The notes: a model not told the origin generated them from the sequence alone. A stretch of DNA of 20,757 nucleotides from FEN-1219 sp037445815 (GCA_037445815.1 JBBIJV010000044.1:1-20757); one strand, 5' to 3'; positions 1-8,256 are shown, counted from the first letter of the stretch. Numbers and translations are program-made.

Positions 1-1068
1 GCTCCGCCCGCCGCAGCGGCGCCGGGCAGCCGGCCGGGCGCGGGCGGGTTCGCGGGACGACAAGCGCAGGTTCCGCTCGTCACCGTGGGCCGTGTGAAGC
101 GCGACCGCATCTACGACGTCGTCGAGGCGCTCGGTACGGCGCAAGCGAACGAGTCCGTCACGCTCACGGCGAAAGTCACCGACACGGTACGGCGCGTGAA
201 CTTCGAGGACGGCGACTACGTCGATGCCGGCACCGTGCTCATCGAGCTCACGAACCAAGAAGAGGAGGCGCTGCTCGCCGAAGCGCGCGCGAACCTCGAC
301 GACGCGCAGAGCCAGCTGCGCCGGCTCGAAGACCTGAGCAAGCGCGGGCTCGCGGCGGCCTCGGATCTCGACGTGGCGCGGTCGCGAGCCGCGGCAATGG
401 AAGCGCGCTTGAACAGCATCGTCGCGCGCTTGCGCGATCGCCTGATTCAAGCGCCGTTCAGCGGCTTGCTCGGGTTTCGGCAGGTGAGCCCCGGCACGCT
501 GCTCTCGCCGAACACGCCGATCACGTCGATCGACGACATTTCCATCATCAAGCTCGACTTCACGGTGCCGGAGACGGCGATCGGCGCGATGAGCCAGGGC
601 GCCAGGGTCGTCGCGAAGAGCGTGAGCTTTCCGGGGCGCGAGTTCGAAGGCACGGTGCGGACGGTCGGCTCGCGCGTCGATCCCGTGACGCGTGCCGTCA
701 CGGTGCGCGCGCACATTCCGAACGCCGACCGCGCGTTGCGCCCCGGCATGCTCTTGACCGTCGAGGTGGTGACGGCCGAGCGCACCGCGCTCGTCGCCCC
801 CGAGGGCTCCGTGTTTCAAGTGCAGAATCGCGCTTATGTCTATCGCGTCGACGGCGACACGGCGCGGCAGCAGGAGATCGACATCGGCGGCCGGCGCTTC
901 GGCGTCGTCGAAGTGCTCGGCGGCCTCCAGGAAGGCGACCTCATCGTCGTCGAGGGCATCATCAAGCTGCGCGACGGCGCCAAGCTGCGGTATGACGCGC
1001 CCGAAGCCGCATTGAGCGAAACGTCGCAGGGCTCCGCGCAGCCGGCGGAAGCCAACGCGCGAAGCTGA
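1..1068 (+). CDS. RND efflux periplasmic adaptor subunit (AcrA/HlyD type), 5' truncated by window edge
   Basis: Membrane-fusion adaptor that would bridge the inner-membrane RND pump encoded next and an outer-membrane channel. The frame is open from base 1 to the TGA at 1066-1068, so 355 residues are visible. The N-terminal signal or lipoprotein part lies outside the window; a GTG at 85 falls inside the first beta strands and is unlikely to be the true start. Visible order: an Ala/Pro/Gly-rich linker (about residues 1-22), first barrel-sandwich (lipoyl) half ending at GDYVDAGTVLIEL, an alpha-helical hairpin rich in Ala, Glu and Arg (LLAEARANLDDAQSQLRRLE onward), the second lipoyl half (IQAPFSGLLG), the beta-barrel domain (VDPVTRAVTVRAHI and LRPGMLLTVEV) and a membrane-proximal C-terminal domain. 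The permease starts 13 bp downstream, so the two are almost certainly cotranscribed. Family assignment is firm; the substrate cannot be read from the sequence. Confidence 0.93.
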   Translation, partial: APPAAAAPGSRPGAGGFAGRQAQVPLVTVGRVKRDRIYDVVEALGTAQANESVTLTAKVTDTVRRVNFEDGDYVDAGTVLIELTNQEEEALLAEARANLDDAQSQLRRLEDLSKRGLAAASDLDVARSRAAAMEARLNSIVARLRDRLIQAPFSGLLGFRQVSPGTLLSPNTPITSIDDISIIKLDFTVPETAIGAMSQGARVVAKSVSFPGREFEGTVRTVGSRVDPVTRAVTVRAHIPNADRALRPGMLLTVEVVTAERTALVAPEGSVFQVQNRAYVYRVDGDTARQQEIDIGGRRFGVVEVLGGLQEGDLIVVEGIIKLRDGAKLRYDAPEAALSETSQGSAQPAEANARS

Positions 1069-1081
1069 CGAGGGCCGACCC

Positions 1082-4000
1082 ATGTGGCTGTCCGACACGT
1101 CCGTCAAACGCCCCGTCTTCGCGACGGTGTTGAGCCTGCTGCTCGTCGCGATCGGCGCGCTATCGTTCCGCGACCTCACCGTTCGCGAGCAGCCGGATAC
1201 CGTCGCGCCGACGGTGCAAGTGCAGGTCGGCTACCCGGGCGCGTCGGCCGAGGTCATCGAGACGCGCATCACGCAGGTGCTCGAGGCGGAGCTGGCGGGC
1301 ATCGAGGGCGTCAAGAACATCCGCTCGACGAGCCGCGACGGGCAGTCGTCGCTGACGATCGAGTTCTATCTCGACCGCAATCTCGACGAGGCCGCGAACG
1401 ACGTCCGCGACCGCGTGTCGCGCGTGAGCCGCCGCTTGCCCGACGACGCGGATCAAGTCAGCGTGCAGAAGGCCGACGCCGACACGCAGCCGATCATGTG
1501 GCTCACGCTCGCTTCGACCGACATGAGCCTCATGGATCTCACGGACTACATGGAGCGGTACCTGCTCGACCGCTTCGCCACGATTCCCGGGGTCTCGCAG
1601 ATCAACATCTTCGGCGCCGGCGGCCCGTCGATGCGCGTCTGGATCGATCGCCAGGCGCTCACGGCGCGCAACCTCACCGTCACGGACATCGAGGCAGCGC
1701 TCCAGCGCGAGAACGTCGAGCTGCCCGCGGGCCGAATCGAGTCGCGCGATCTCGACTTCCAGGTGCGCATCGCGCGGAATTATCAGACGGCCCAGCAATT
1801 CCGCGATCTCGTCATCGCGCAAGGCAGCGACGGCCACCTGATTCGGCTCGGCGAGATCGCCACGGTCGAGGTCTCGTCGCGGGACCAAAACCGCACGTTC
1901 CGCACCAACGGCGCGCTGACGACCGGGTTCGGCATCATCAAGCAATCGACGGCGAATACGGTCGCCGTGCTCGACGCCGTCAAGGCCGAGGTCGAGCGCG
2001 TCAACGAAGACTTGCCGGAGGGCATGGAGCTCATCACGAGCGGCGACGATTCGCTGTACATCCGCGCCGCGATCAACGAGATCTACTACACGATCGCGAT
2101 CACGACGGCCCTGGTGGGCTTCGTGATCTTCGTGTTCCTGGGCTCGATACGCGCCACGCTGATTCCGCTCGTGACGATTCCCGTGTGCCTCATCGCGACG
2201 TTCAGCGTGCTGGCGGCCTTCGGCTACTCGATCAACCTCGTCACGCTGCTCGCGCTGGCGCTGTCGATCGGCCTCGTCGTAGACGACGCCATCGTGGTGC
2301 TCGAGAACGCGCATCGGCGCATCGAGCTCGGCGAGGCGCCGCTGCTCGCGGCGTTCAACGGCACGCGCCAGGTGGCGTTCGCCGTCCTCGCGACGACGGT
2401 GGTGCTCGTGTCCGTGTTCGCGCCGGTCGCGTTCCTGCGCGACAGCATCGGCCGCGTGTTTGCCGAGCTCGCCGTGACGATCGCCGCGGCCGTCACGTTC
2501 TCGATGGTGCTCGCGCTGTCGCTGTCGCCGATGATGTGCTCGAAGCTTCTGCGCTCGAGCACGAAGGAGAGCAAGCTCACGCATGCGCTCGACAAGGCGT
2601 TCGAGCGGCTGTCGCATCGTTATCAGTCGATGCTGCGCGCGAGCCTGCGGGCGCCGTGGGCGTCGGTTGCGGCGTGCGCCGCAATCGCGATCGGCGCGTA
2701 CTTCCTGCTCCAGAACATCCCGCAGGAGTACGCACCCGTCGAGGACCGCGGCCAGTTCAACGGTCAAATCCAAGCGCCCGAGGGCACGAGCTACGAGCGC
2801 CTGCGCGATTCCGCGATGCTGATAGAGGCGGCGCTCAAGCCGTACTTCGACGACGGCACGATCCAGCGCGGCGTCATCAGCGTGCCGGGCTGGGGCAATC
2901 AGTCCGGCATCGTGAACGTCACGCTGAAGCCCTGGGGCGAGCGCACGATCGACACGCAGGACCTGCTCAACGTCCTGAACAGGCAGTGGGAAGAGATTCC
3001 CGACGTCCGCGTCAACGCGTTCATCAGCAGCGGTAACCGCGGCGGCGGAGGCGGTGGCGGCTCGCCCGTGCAGATCGTGCTCGGCGGCCCGAACTACGAG
3101 GAGCTCGCGCGCTGGCGCGACATCATCATCGCACGCGCGTCCGAGAATCCCGGGCTCGTCCGCTTCGACTCGGATCTGCGCGAGACGCAGCCGCAGGTGC
3201 TCGTCCGCGTCGACAGCGATCGTGCGGCCGCGCTCGGCGTCACGGCGCGCGCAATCGGCTCCACGCTCCAGACGCTGATGAGCGAGCGGCAGGTCACGAC
3301 GTACGTCGTGGACGGCGAAGAGTACGACGTGGTGTTGCAGGCGAAGCCGGAGCAACGCGCCACGTACGCGGACTTGAGCAACATCTTCGTGCGCTCCGAG
3401 CGCACGGGCGAGCTGGTCCCGCTCTCGAACTTGATGACGCTCGAGGACATGGCCGGGCCGAGCCAGTTGCAGCGGCACAACCGCATGCGCGCCGTCACGC
3501 TGAGCGCGAACTTGGCTCCGGGCTACACGCTCGGCGAAGCGCTCGAATACCTCGAGAACCTGATCCGCACGGAGCTGCCGCCGACGGCGCAGATCGACTA
3601 CCGCGGCGAGTCGCTCGAGTACAAGGAAGCGTCCGGCGCGCTGTACTTCACGTTCGGCATCGCGCTGTTCGTGGTGTTTCTCGTGCTCGCGGCGCAGTTC
3701 GAGAGCTTCGTCCACCCGCTCGTTATCATGGTGACGGTGCCGTTGGCCGTCGCGGGCGGCCTGCTCGGTCTCGCCGTGTCCGGAACCACGTTGAACATCT
3801 ACAGCCAGATCGGCTTGATCATGCTCGTCGGAATCGCGGCCAAGAACGGCGTGCTGATCGTCGAGTTCATCAACCAGATGCGCGATCAGGGGCTCGAGTT
3901 CAACGACGCCATCGTCGAAGGGGCGCGCATTCGGCTCCGGCCCGTCATCATGACGGCGTTCGCGGCCGTCATGGGCTCCGTGCCGTTGATCCTGGCCGAA

Positions 4001-4189
4001 GGCCCCGGCGCCGCGAGCCGCTCGGCGCTCGGCGTCGTGATCTTCAGCGGCGTGAGCCTCGCGACGCTGTTCACGCTGTTCATCGTGCCGAGCGTCTACA
4101 ACCTGATGGCGCGCCGCACGGGCTCGCCGAACGCGATCGCGCGCCGGCTTCAGTCGCTGCGCGCCGAGACGGCCCAGACCGCTCAGTAG
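1082..4189 (+). CDS. RND efflux permease, HAE1/AcrB-like family
   Basis: Inner-membrane proton-driven drug/metabolite exporter, 1035 residues, close to AcrB (1049). It starts at ATG 1082 with the usual short cytoplasmic N-terminus (SVKRPVFATVLSLLLVAIG) running into TM1. The proton-relay residues of the family are present: D401-D402 in TM4 (GLVVDDAIVVLEN) and K921 in TM10 (GIAAKNGVLIVEF), matching AcrB D407, D408 and K940. Two large periplasmic loops flank the central TM block, and the C-terminal TM bundle ends near residue 1010. Residues 654-660 are a run of seven glycines in the second periplasmic loop, encoded by a GGC/GGA/GGT run. The DD pair fits the multidrug (HAE1) branch, whereas heavy-metal (HME) pumps usually have other motifs; the actual substrate is unknown. 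It follows its adaptor by 13 bp. No TolC-like gene lies downstream, so a channel encoded elsewhere is probably used. Confidence 0.95.
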   Translation: MWLSDTSVKRPVFATVLSLLLVAIGALSFRDLTVREQPDTVAPTVQVQVGYPGASAEVIETRITQVLEAELAGIEGVKNIRSTSRDGQSSLTIEFYLDRNLDEAANDVRDRVSRVSRRLPDDADQVSVQKADADTQPIMWLTLASTDMSLMDLTDYMERYLLDRFATIPGVSQINIFGAGGPSMRVWIDRQALTARNLTVTDIEAALQRENVELPAGRIESRDLDFQVRIARNYQTAQQFRDLVIAQGSDGHLIRLGEIATVEVSSRDQNRTFRTNGALTTGFGIIKQSTANTVAVLDAVKAEVERVNEDLPEGMELITSGDDSLYIRAAINEIYYTIAITTALVGFVIFVFLGSIRATLIPLVTIPVCLIATFSVLAAFGYSINLVTLLALALSIGLVVDDAIVVLENAHRRIELGEAPLLAAFNGTRQVAFAVLATTVVLVSVFAPVAFLRDSIGRVFAELAVTIAAAVTFSMVLALSLSPMMCSKLLRSSTKESKLTHALDKAFERLSHRYQSMLRASLRAPWASVAACAAIAIGAYFLLQNIPQEYAPVEDRGQFNGQIQAPEGTSYERLRDSAMLIEAALKPYFDDGTIQRGVISVPGWGNQSGIVNVTLKPWGERTIDTQDLLNVLNRQWEEIPDVRVNAFISSGNRGGGGGGGSPVQIVLGGPNYEELARWRDIIIARASENPGLVRFDSDLRETQPQVLVRVDSDRAAALGVTARAIGSTLQTLMSERQVTTYVVDGEEYDVVLQAKPEQRATYADLSNIFVRSERTGELVPLSNLMTLEDMAGPSQLQRHNRMRAVTLSANLAPGYTLGEALEYLENLIRTELPPTAQIDYRGESLEYKEASGALYFTFGIALFVVFLVLAAQFESFVHPLVIMVTVPLAVAGGLLGLAVSGTTLNIYSQIGLIMLVGIAAKNGVLIVEFINQMRDQGLEFNDAIVEGARIRLRPVIMTAFAAVMGSVPLILAEGPGAASRSALGVVIFSGVSLATLFTLFIVPSVYNLMARRTGSPNAIARRLQSLRAETAQTAQ

Positions 4190-4480
4190 CAGCCGGACCC
4201 CGCGCGGCACACCGCAAGGCGGTGCGTTGCGTCGTCGTGCGGGTTTTCGCGCGCGTGCGCCACGCCGTGTATCCTGCGCGTCGTAGCGGCTATCCGACGA
4301 GGCCGATCCGGTGAGCGCAAGGACACCCGTGTTTGCGCGGAGCGAGGATGCCCCGAGCGAGTGACGGCCAACGCCGCAGCGTTGTCAAGCAGGCTGCAGA
4401 GCGGTGTCATCGAGCGCGGCAGCGCCCGACGCTTACACGTTCGAATCGTGCCGGGATACGATACGGCGCGCCCTTGGATC
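4190..4480. other. Intergenic stretch after the RND operon, with a weak hairpin
   Basis: About 290 bp separate the RND permease from the SGNH hydrolase remnant. The only structure I see is a short perfect hairpin at 4210-4224 (CACCGC, loop AAG, GCGGTG) 20 bp after the permease stop. The nearest T run (TTTT, 4244-4247) is 20 bp beyond the stem, so it is not a textbook intrinsic terminator. No convincing small gene, RNA gene or strong promoter is seen. Short open frames cross it on both strands, but they look like G+C-driven noise. Confidence 0.4.
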
Positions 4481-5232
4481 ATGGGGACGAGCGTTCGATC
4501 GGTGTTGCCCGTCTACAAATACTCGTTGCTGCCGGTTCTGCTCGCGCAGGCTTTGCGATTGCGGCGCACGGCCATTCGGTTGCCCGAGCCCACGGGGCCG
4601 AGAGAAGGCTGCGAGGGCGAGCAGGCGGCAGGCGGCCTGCGCGTGCTGTTCATCGGCGACTCTTCGGCTGCGGGAGTCGGGGTGGCGGACCAGTCGCAGG
4701 CCCTTGCGCAGCCGACGGCGCGCCGCTTGGCGGCCCGGCTCGGGGCGACCGTACATTGGCAGTTGGTCGCGAAATCAGGGATCAATACGGCGCAGGCTTT
4801 GCAGCCTCCTTCGACAGAGCGTGGTTCGCCGCGCGGACCTGCTCGTGACGGCGCTCGGCACGAACGACGTCACGTCGCAGCAGTCGCCGCGCAAGTTCCT
4901 CGCAAAAGGCGCTGGTCGATCACGCAGTAGCCGAACTCGGTGTCACGGGCGCCGCGATAACCGGCCTGCCGCCGCTGCGTATTCTTCCGGTGGCGCCTCA
5001 GCCGCTTCGTTGGTACCTCGGCCGATACGCCCAGCGTCTCGACACACTGCTCCAACGCTGGTGCAGCGCAAGCGAAAATTTGTCGTACCTGCCGCTGGAC
5101 TGGGCCGCCCGGCCGCAGGAGATGGCCATGGATGGTTATCACCCTGGCCATGGCCAGTACCGGCAGTGGTCGGCACTGGTGACCGATCGACTGCTGGCGC
5201 TCGCTGATCGTGTGCGCGCGGCGGCCGTCTGA
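4481..5232 (+). pseudogene. SGNH/GDSL-family hydrolase, broken by two apparent +1 frameshifts
   Basis: Esterase/lipase-like serine hydrolase of about 250 residues, readable only by joining three frames. Frame A runs from ATG 4481 (alternatives GTG 4361 or GTG 4502): a short hydrophobic N-terminus (SLLPVLLAQALRLRR), then block I, VLFIGDSSAAGVG, with the nucleophile Ser. After about 4805 the homology moves one base on: LLRQSVVRRADLLVTALGTNDVT, carrying the GxND block with the oxyanion Asn. After about 4904 it moves one base again: ALVDHAVAELGVTGAAITGL, GLPPLR and finally MAMDGYHPGH, carrying the catalytic Asp and His. Each shift sits at a short run (CC at 4805-4806; AAAA at 4904-4907), and removing one base from each restores a continuous protein. 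All catalytic blocks survive, so it is either a recent pseudogene or two homopolymer sequencing errors. It ends 24 bp from the convergent metallopeptidase gene. Confidence 0.8.
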
Positions 5233-5256
5233 CGCCGCTATCGAGAATTCGTGAGC

Positions 5257-5943
5257 TCAGCGCCGCAGAATCGCCCACCAGCGCGCGATGTTCAACAGGC
5301 TCTGGAGGGCCGCGGCCACGTAGGTGAACGCCGCTGCCGCGAGCAAGCGCCGAGCGCGAGGCAAGTCCTCGGCGCGAATCACGCCGTGCCGCTTCATGAG
5401 CGGCAGCGCTCGGCCGAAGCTCGCGTCGAGCTCCGTCGGCAGCGTGAGAAAATGAACGACGACGCCGATGCCGAGCGTCAGCACGCCGCCCGCAAGCCCG
5501 AGCAAGCCCAAGTACGGCGAGCGCGTCAGCACGCCCGCGAACGGCGCCAGCATCAGCATTCCGGCGCCGATCTTCTCGATCGGCGCCACCCAGTGCACGA
5601 GCCGCGTGCGCCAGTGCAGAGGCCCGAAGCCGCGCGCGTCTTGAAGCGCGTGGCCGACCTCGTGCGCCGCGACCGTGACGGCCGTCAGCGAGCGGCCGTT
5701 GAAATTGTCGGCCGAGAGCCGAACGGCCTTCGCGAGCGGGTCGTAGTGATCGCCGTGCTCCGTGACTTCTGCGACGACGTTGCGCAGGCCGAGCGCGTCC
5801 AGGAGCTGACGCGCCGTCTGCCCGCCCGTGCGCGGATAGCGGTTGGCGGGCTCGCGGTAGCGGCGCATGACGGACTGCACCCACAGCCCCGGCAGGACGG
5901 TGAGAACGAGGAGCAGGAGCACGACGACGATCAAGACGGGCAT
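5257..5943 (-). CDS. Membrane-anchored neutral zinc metallopeptidase (YugP/Zn_peptidase_2-like)
   Basis: Predicted integral-membrane zinc metallopeptidase, 228 residues, read leftward from ATG 5943. The frame stays open upstream, but that part is an out-of-frame shadow of the FAH gene, so the ATG just before the first membrane helix is chosen. Residues 2-22 (PVLIVVVLLLLVLTVLPGL) form the N-terminal TM segment. HYDPLAKAVRLS at 66-77 is the family signature. HEVGHA at 94-99 supplies the zinc-binding histidines and the catalytic Glu. Further hydrophobic segments lie around residues 115-165 and near the C-terminus, and an acidic residue in PTELDASFGRALP is a candidate third ligand. The biological substrate of this family is poorly known. 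It lies 17 bp downstream of the FAH gene in the same direction and may be cotranscribed, but nothing ties it to aromatic catabolism. Confidence 0.88.
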   Translation of the reverse strand: MPVLIVVVLLLLVLTVLPGLWVQSVMRRYREPANRYPRTGGQTARQLLDALGLRNVVAEVTEHGDHYDPLAKAVRLSADNFNGRSLTAVTVAAHEVGHALQDARGFGPLHWRTRLVHWVAPIEKIGAGMLMLAPFAGVLTRSPYLGLLGLAGGVLTLGIGVVVHFLTLPTELDASFGRALPLMKRHGVIRAEDLPRARRLLAAAAFTYVAAALQSLLNIARWWAILRR

Positions 5944-5960
5944 CGCGCGGCTCGTTTCGT

Positions 5961-6830
5961 TCAGCTCGTCGGCGTCTCGTCCATGACGACGTTGCGCAGC
6001 GTGCCGATCTCGGGCACGTGCACTTCGACCACGTCGCCGCCGCGCAGGTACTTCGGCGGATCGAAGCGCGCGCCGGCGCCCGTCGGCGTGCCTGTCGCGA
6101 TCAAGTCTCCCGGCGTCAAGCGCATGAAGCTCGACAGATACTCGATGAGCCGCGCGAACGGAAAGATCAGGTTCGCCGTCGTGTCGTCCTGGCGCACCTC
6201 GCCGTTGACGCGCGTCATGAGGCGCAGCTCGACGTCCGCCGAAAGCTCGTCCGACGTGACGAGCCACGGGCCCAGGCTGCCCGAGCGCTCGAAGTTCTTG
6301 CCCGGCGTCACGTTGAACTTCGAGTGGCGCAGCCAGTCGCGCACCGAGCCCTCGTTCATCAGCGTGAGCCCGGCCACGTGACTCCACGCGTCGGCCGCGC
6401 GAATGCGCCGGCCCGCCTTGCCGATCACGAGCACGATCTCGCCTTCGTAGTCGAGCTGCTCCGACTCCGGCGGATTCCAGATCGGCTCGAGGTGGCCGAC
6501 GAGGCTGCCCGGCGTGCGCATGAACACGCTCGGATACTTCGGCGCCTCGGCGCCGTCCTTGTATTCCGCGTTGCGATTGCCGTAGTTGATGCCGATGCAG
6601 ATGATTTTTTCCGGGTCGGTCACGGTGGGCAAGTAGCGGATCTCGTCGAGGCCGATCGTGGCTTTGCTCGTGGCGCCGAGCGACACCGCGCGGTGCAGCT
6701 CGCCGGCGCGCAGCACCGAGCCGAGCGTGGGATAGCGCTCGCTGAAGAGTCGCCCGATGTCGACGATGCCGTCGTCGGCCACGGCGCCGTAGCTCACGTA
6801 ATCGCCGACGGCGAAGCTCAGGAGCCGCAT
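5961..6830 (-). CDS. Fumarylacetoacetate hydrolase (FAH) family protein, probable meta-pathway decarboxylase/isomerase or hydratase
   Basis: Soluble metal-dependent enzyme of 289 residues, read from ATG 6830. The C-terminal FAH domain has the family landmarks in order: IICIGINYGNRNAEY, the acidic metal-binding segment LDYEGEIVLVIGKAGRRI, MNEGSVRDWLRHS, GKNFERSGSLGPWLVT, and GDLIATGTPTGAG near the end. FAH-fold enzymes of homoprotocatechuate meta-cleavage include HpaG/HpcE (decarboxylation of 5-oxopent-3-ene-1,2,5-tricarboxylate and isomerisation of the product) and HpaH-type hydratases; the motifs do not separate these. The gene begins 5 bp after the DapA-like gene stops, so they form one transcript that runs divergently from hpaF-hpaE-ligAB. 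Context suggests it acts after the HpaF step, most likely as the HpaG-type decarboxylase. Acylpyruvase or another FAH activity remains possible. Confidence 0.85.
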   Translation of the reverse strand: MRLLSFAVGDYVSYGAVADDGIVDIGRLFSERYPTLGSVLRAGELHRAVSLGATSKATIGLDEIRYLPTVTDPEKIICIGINYGNRNAEYKDGAEAPKYPSVFMRTPGSLVGHLEPIWNPPESEQLDYEGEIVLVIGKAGRRIRAADAWSHVAGLTLMNEGSVRDWLRHSKFNVTPGKNFERSGSLGPWLVTSDELSADVELRLMTRVNGEVRQDDTTANLIFPFARLIEYLSSFMRLTPGDLIATGTPTGAGARFDPPKYLRGGDVVEVHVPEIGTLRNVVMDETPTS

Positions 6831-6835
6831 GCGCG

Positions 6836-7744
6836 CTAGCCCGTGAGCCCCGCTCGCGCGAGCACGCCGTCGAGCTTCGCCTCGAGCTCCGGCGTGGCGC
6901 TCATCATGGGCAGGCGGTGCTCGTTCGTCGCGAGCAGGCCGAGCTTCTTCATCATGTACTTCATCGGAATCGGGTTCGTGTCGTAGAACACCGCTTTGTT
7001 GATCTCGAGCAGCTGCTCGTGCAGGCGCCGGCCCGTGGCGAGATCGCCGGCGAACACGGCTTCGCACATCTCCGCGAGCACTTTGGGCTTCAAATTTCCG
7101 ACGGCGTTCATGAGGCCGCAGGCGCCGATCGTCAGCATCGGGAAGCTGAGCTCCTCGAGGCCCACGAACACTTTGAAGTCGCGCCCGAACGCATGCAGGC
7201 ATTCCGAGACGAATCCCAGGTCGTTGACGGCCTGCTTTATGCCTACGAAGTGCGGCGAGCGCTCCTTCAGGGCTTTCAGCGTGTCGAGCGTGACGCCGAC
7301 CGCCGTGCGGCCCGGGATGTGATACACCATCCACGGCACGTCGTGGCCTGACGCGAGCTCGAGGTAATAAGCGACGAGGCCGCGCTGCGGCGGCTTCACG
7401 TAGTACGGCGTGACGATCAGGAGCGCATCGGCGCCGGCCGCCACGGCGTGCTCCGTCAGCGCGCGGCTCTCGGCAAGCGATTGCGATCCCGTGGCCGCGA
7501 CGACGGGCACGCGGCCGGCCGCGGTCGCGACGGCCAGCGTGACGAGCCGATTCCGCTCGTCGAGCGTGAGCGTCGACGGTTCCGCCGTCGTGCCGTTGAC
7601 GAGAATTCCGTGCGACCCTTCGGTCACCTGGTACTCGACGAGCGCGGCGTAGCGGTCGTAGTCGACGGCTCCACGCGTGAAAGGAGTGATGAGCGGAGGA
7701 ATAGAGCCGCGCAGTGCGGCGAGGCCATGCTTCGGTTGCGGCAT
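6836..7744 (-). CDS. DapA/N-acetylneuraminate-lyase family class I lyase or aldolase
   Basis: A (beta/alpha)8-barrel enzyme of 302 residues that forms a Schiff base with pyruvate. It is read from ATG 7744. Family residues, numbered here with the E. coli DapA equivalent in brackets: T52-T53 in NGTTAEPSTL (T44/T45), Y115 in TPYYVKPPQ (Y107), Y141 and R146 in VYHIPGRT (Y133, R138), and the Schiff-base lysine K170 in VGIKQAVND (K161). The end, NPIPMKYMMKKLGL, is also typical of DapA. One change is Ala for Gly in the GTTG-E motif. The residues are compatible with 4-hydroxy-tetrahydrodipicolinate synthase. However, the gene sits in a ring-cleavage cluster, not beside bamC/purC as in many gammaproteobacteria. 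I infer an aldolase or hydratase-aldolase releasing pyruvate from a 2-oxo acid intermediate. It is first in the leftward transcript, followed after 5 bp by the FAH gene. Confidence 0.85.
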   Translation of the reverse strand: MPQPKHGLAALRGSIPPLITPFTRGAVDYDRYAALVEYQVTEGSHGILVNGTTAEPSTLTLDERNRLVTLAVATAAGRVPVVAATGSQSLAESRALTEHAVAAGADALLIVTPYYVKPPQRGLVAYYLELASGHDVPWMVYHIPGRTAVGVTLDTLKALKERSPHFVGIKQAVNDLGFVSECLHAFGRDFKVFVGLEELSFPMLTIGACGLMNAVGNLKPKVLAEMCEAVFAGDLATGRRLHEQLLEINKAVFYDTNPIPMKYMMKKLGLLATNEHRLPMMSATPELEAKLDGVLARAGLTG

Positions 7745-7860
7745 TCGGTGATCTCGCGGAAACGATCGATTCGCGCGGGCGCAAATTGACAGTCTTTGCA
7801 GGCGTCAATTACCGTGTCGAATCGACTTCGAGTGTACGTTAAGCCGCTCCGGGATTCACC
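7745..7860. promoter_or_regulatory. Divergent promoter/operator region between the two catabolic arms
   Basis: The 116-bp spacer separates the leftward dapA-like transcript from the rightward hpaF transcript. It contains a perfect inverted repeat, AATTGAC at 7784-7790 and GTCAATT at 7804-7810, with a 13-bp gap, giving 20 bp between arm centres. These arms are conspicuously A+T-rich for this DNA. The left arm overlaps TTGACA at 7786-7791, a perfect sigma-70 -35 hexamer; 18 bp later TACCGT (7810-7815) is a weak -10. The right arm read on the minus strand gives TTGACG, a possible -35 for the leftward genes with no good -10. A second small palindrome, GTCGA-A-TCGAC, lies at 7816-7826. The arrangement fits a regulator binding both arms and controlling both directions, but no regulator gene is in the window. 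Confidence 0.5.
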
Positions 7861-8256
7861 TTGCCTCACCTGATCGTCGAGTACTCCGCGAACATCGAGC
7901 AGAAGATCGCGCTCGACGCGCTGCTCGACAAGCTGCACGCGTGCGCGCTCGCCACGGGGGTGTTCCCGATCGGCGGCCTGCGGGTTCGGGCGCATCGCGC
8001 GGACGCTTATCGCATCGCGGATCTGTCGCCGGACAATGGCTTCGTCCACGTCACGGCGTTGATCGGGCACGGCCGGCCGCTCGACGTTCGGCAGCGGGCC
8101 GGGCAGGAGCTGCTCGCGACGCTTTCCGAGCACCTCGACTCGCTGTTCGCGCAGAGCCCGCTCGCGATCTCGCTGAACATTCAAGAGATGCACCCCGTGC
8201 TGAGCTTCAAGAAGAACAACCTGCACGAGTACGTGAAACGGCGGAGCAAGAAGTGA
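7861..8256 (+). CDS. hpaF: 5-carboxymethyl-2-hydroxymuconate delta-isomerase
   Basis: Small tautomerase-superfamily enzyme of 131 residues (E. coli HpaF/HpcD is about 126). It converts 5-carboxymethyl-2-hydroxymuconate to 5-oxopent-3-ene-1,2,5-tricarboxylate, using the N-terminal proline exposed after Met removal as general base. The start is TTG 7861: it places Pro directly after the initiator (MPHLIVEYSANI), and an in-frame TAA at 7840-7842 rules out an upstream start. Conserved stretches are HLIVEYS, FPIGGLRVRAHRAD, FVHVTALIGHGR and the C-terminal ISLNIQEMHP. It is the first gene of the rightward catabolic transcript. Its stop overlaps the GTG start of the dehydrogenase gene (GTGA, 8253-8256), so the two are translationally coupled. 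The family call is strong, and the neighbours support the exact reaction. Confidence 0.9.
   Translation: MPHLIVEYSANIEQKIALDALLDKLHACALATGVFPIGGLRVRAHRADAYRIADLSPDNGFVHVTALIGHGRPLDVRQRAGQELLATLSEHLDSLFAQSPLAISLNIQEMHPVLSFKKNNLHEYVKRRSKK

Noticed and set aside
1160..4210. A 1016-codon open frame on the minus strand across the whole RND permease gene
   Set aside because: Its translation is dominated by Arg, Ala, Asp, Glu and His with no domain or hydrophobic pattern. It mirrors a well-supported gene and is what high-G+C codon bias produces on the opposite strand.
4210..4247. Hairpin after the RND permease as an intrinsic terminator
   Set aside because: The 6-bp stem is not followed directly by a U tract; the T run is 20 bp away. 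It is noted in the spacer entry but not called as a terminator.
4183..4482. 99-codon minus-strand open frame in the spacer after the RND operon
   Set aside because: No Shine-Dalgarno sequence, no motif, atypical composition, and it overlaps the permease stop; treated as noise.
5944..6387. N-terminal extension of the metallopeptidase through the FAH gene
   Set aside because: The residues before ATG 5943 are an out-of-frame reading of the FAH gene; the membrane anchor starts right at that ATG.
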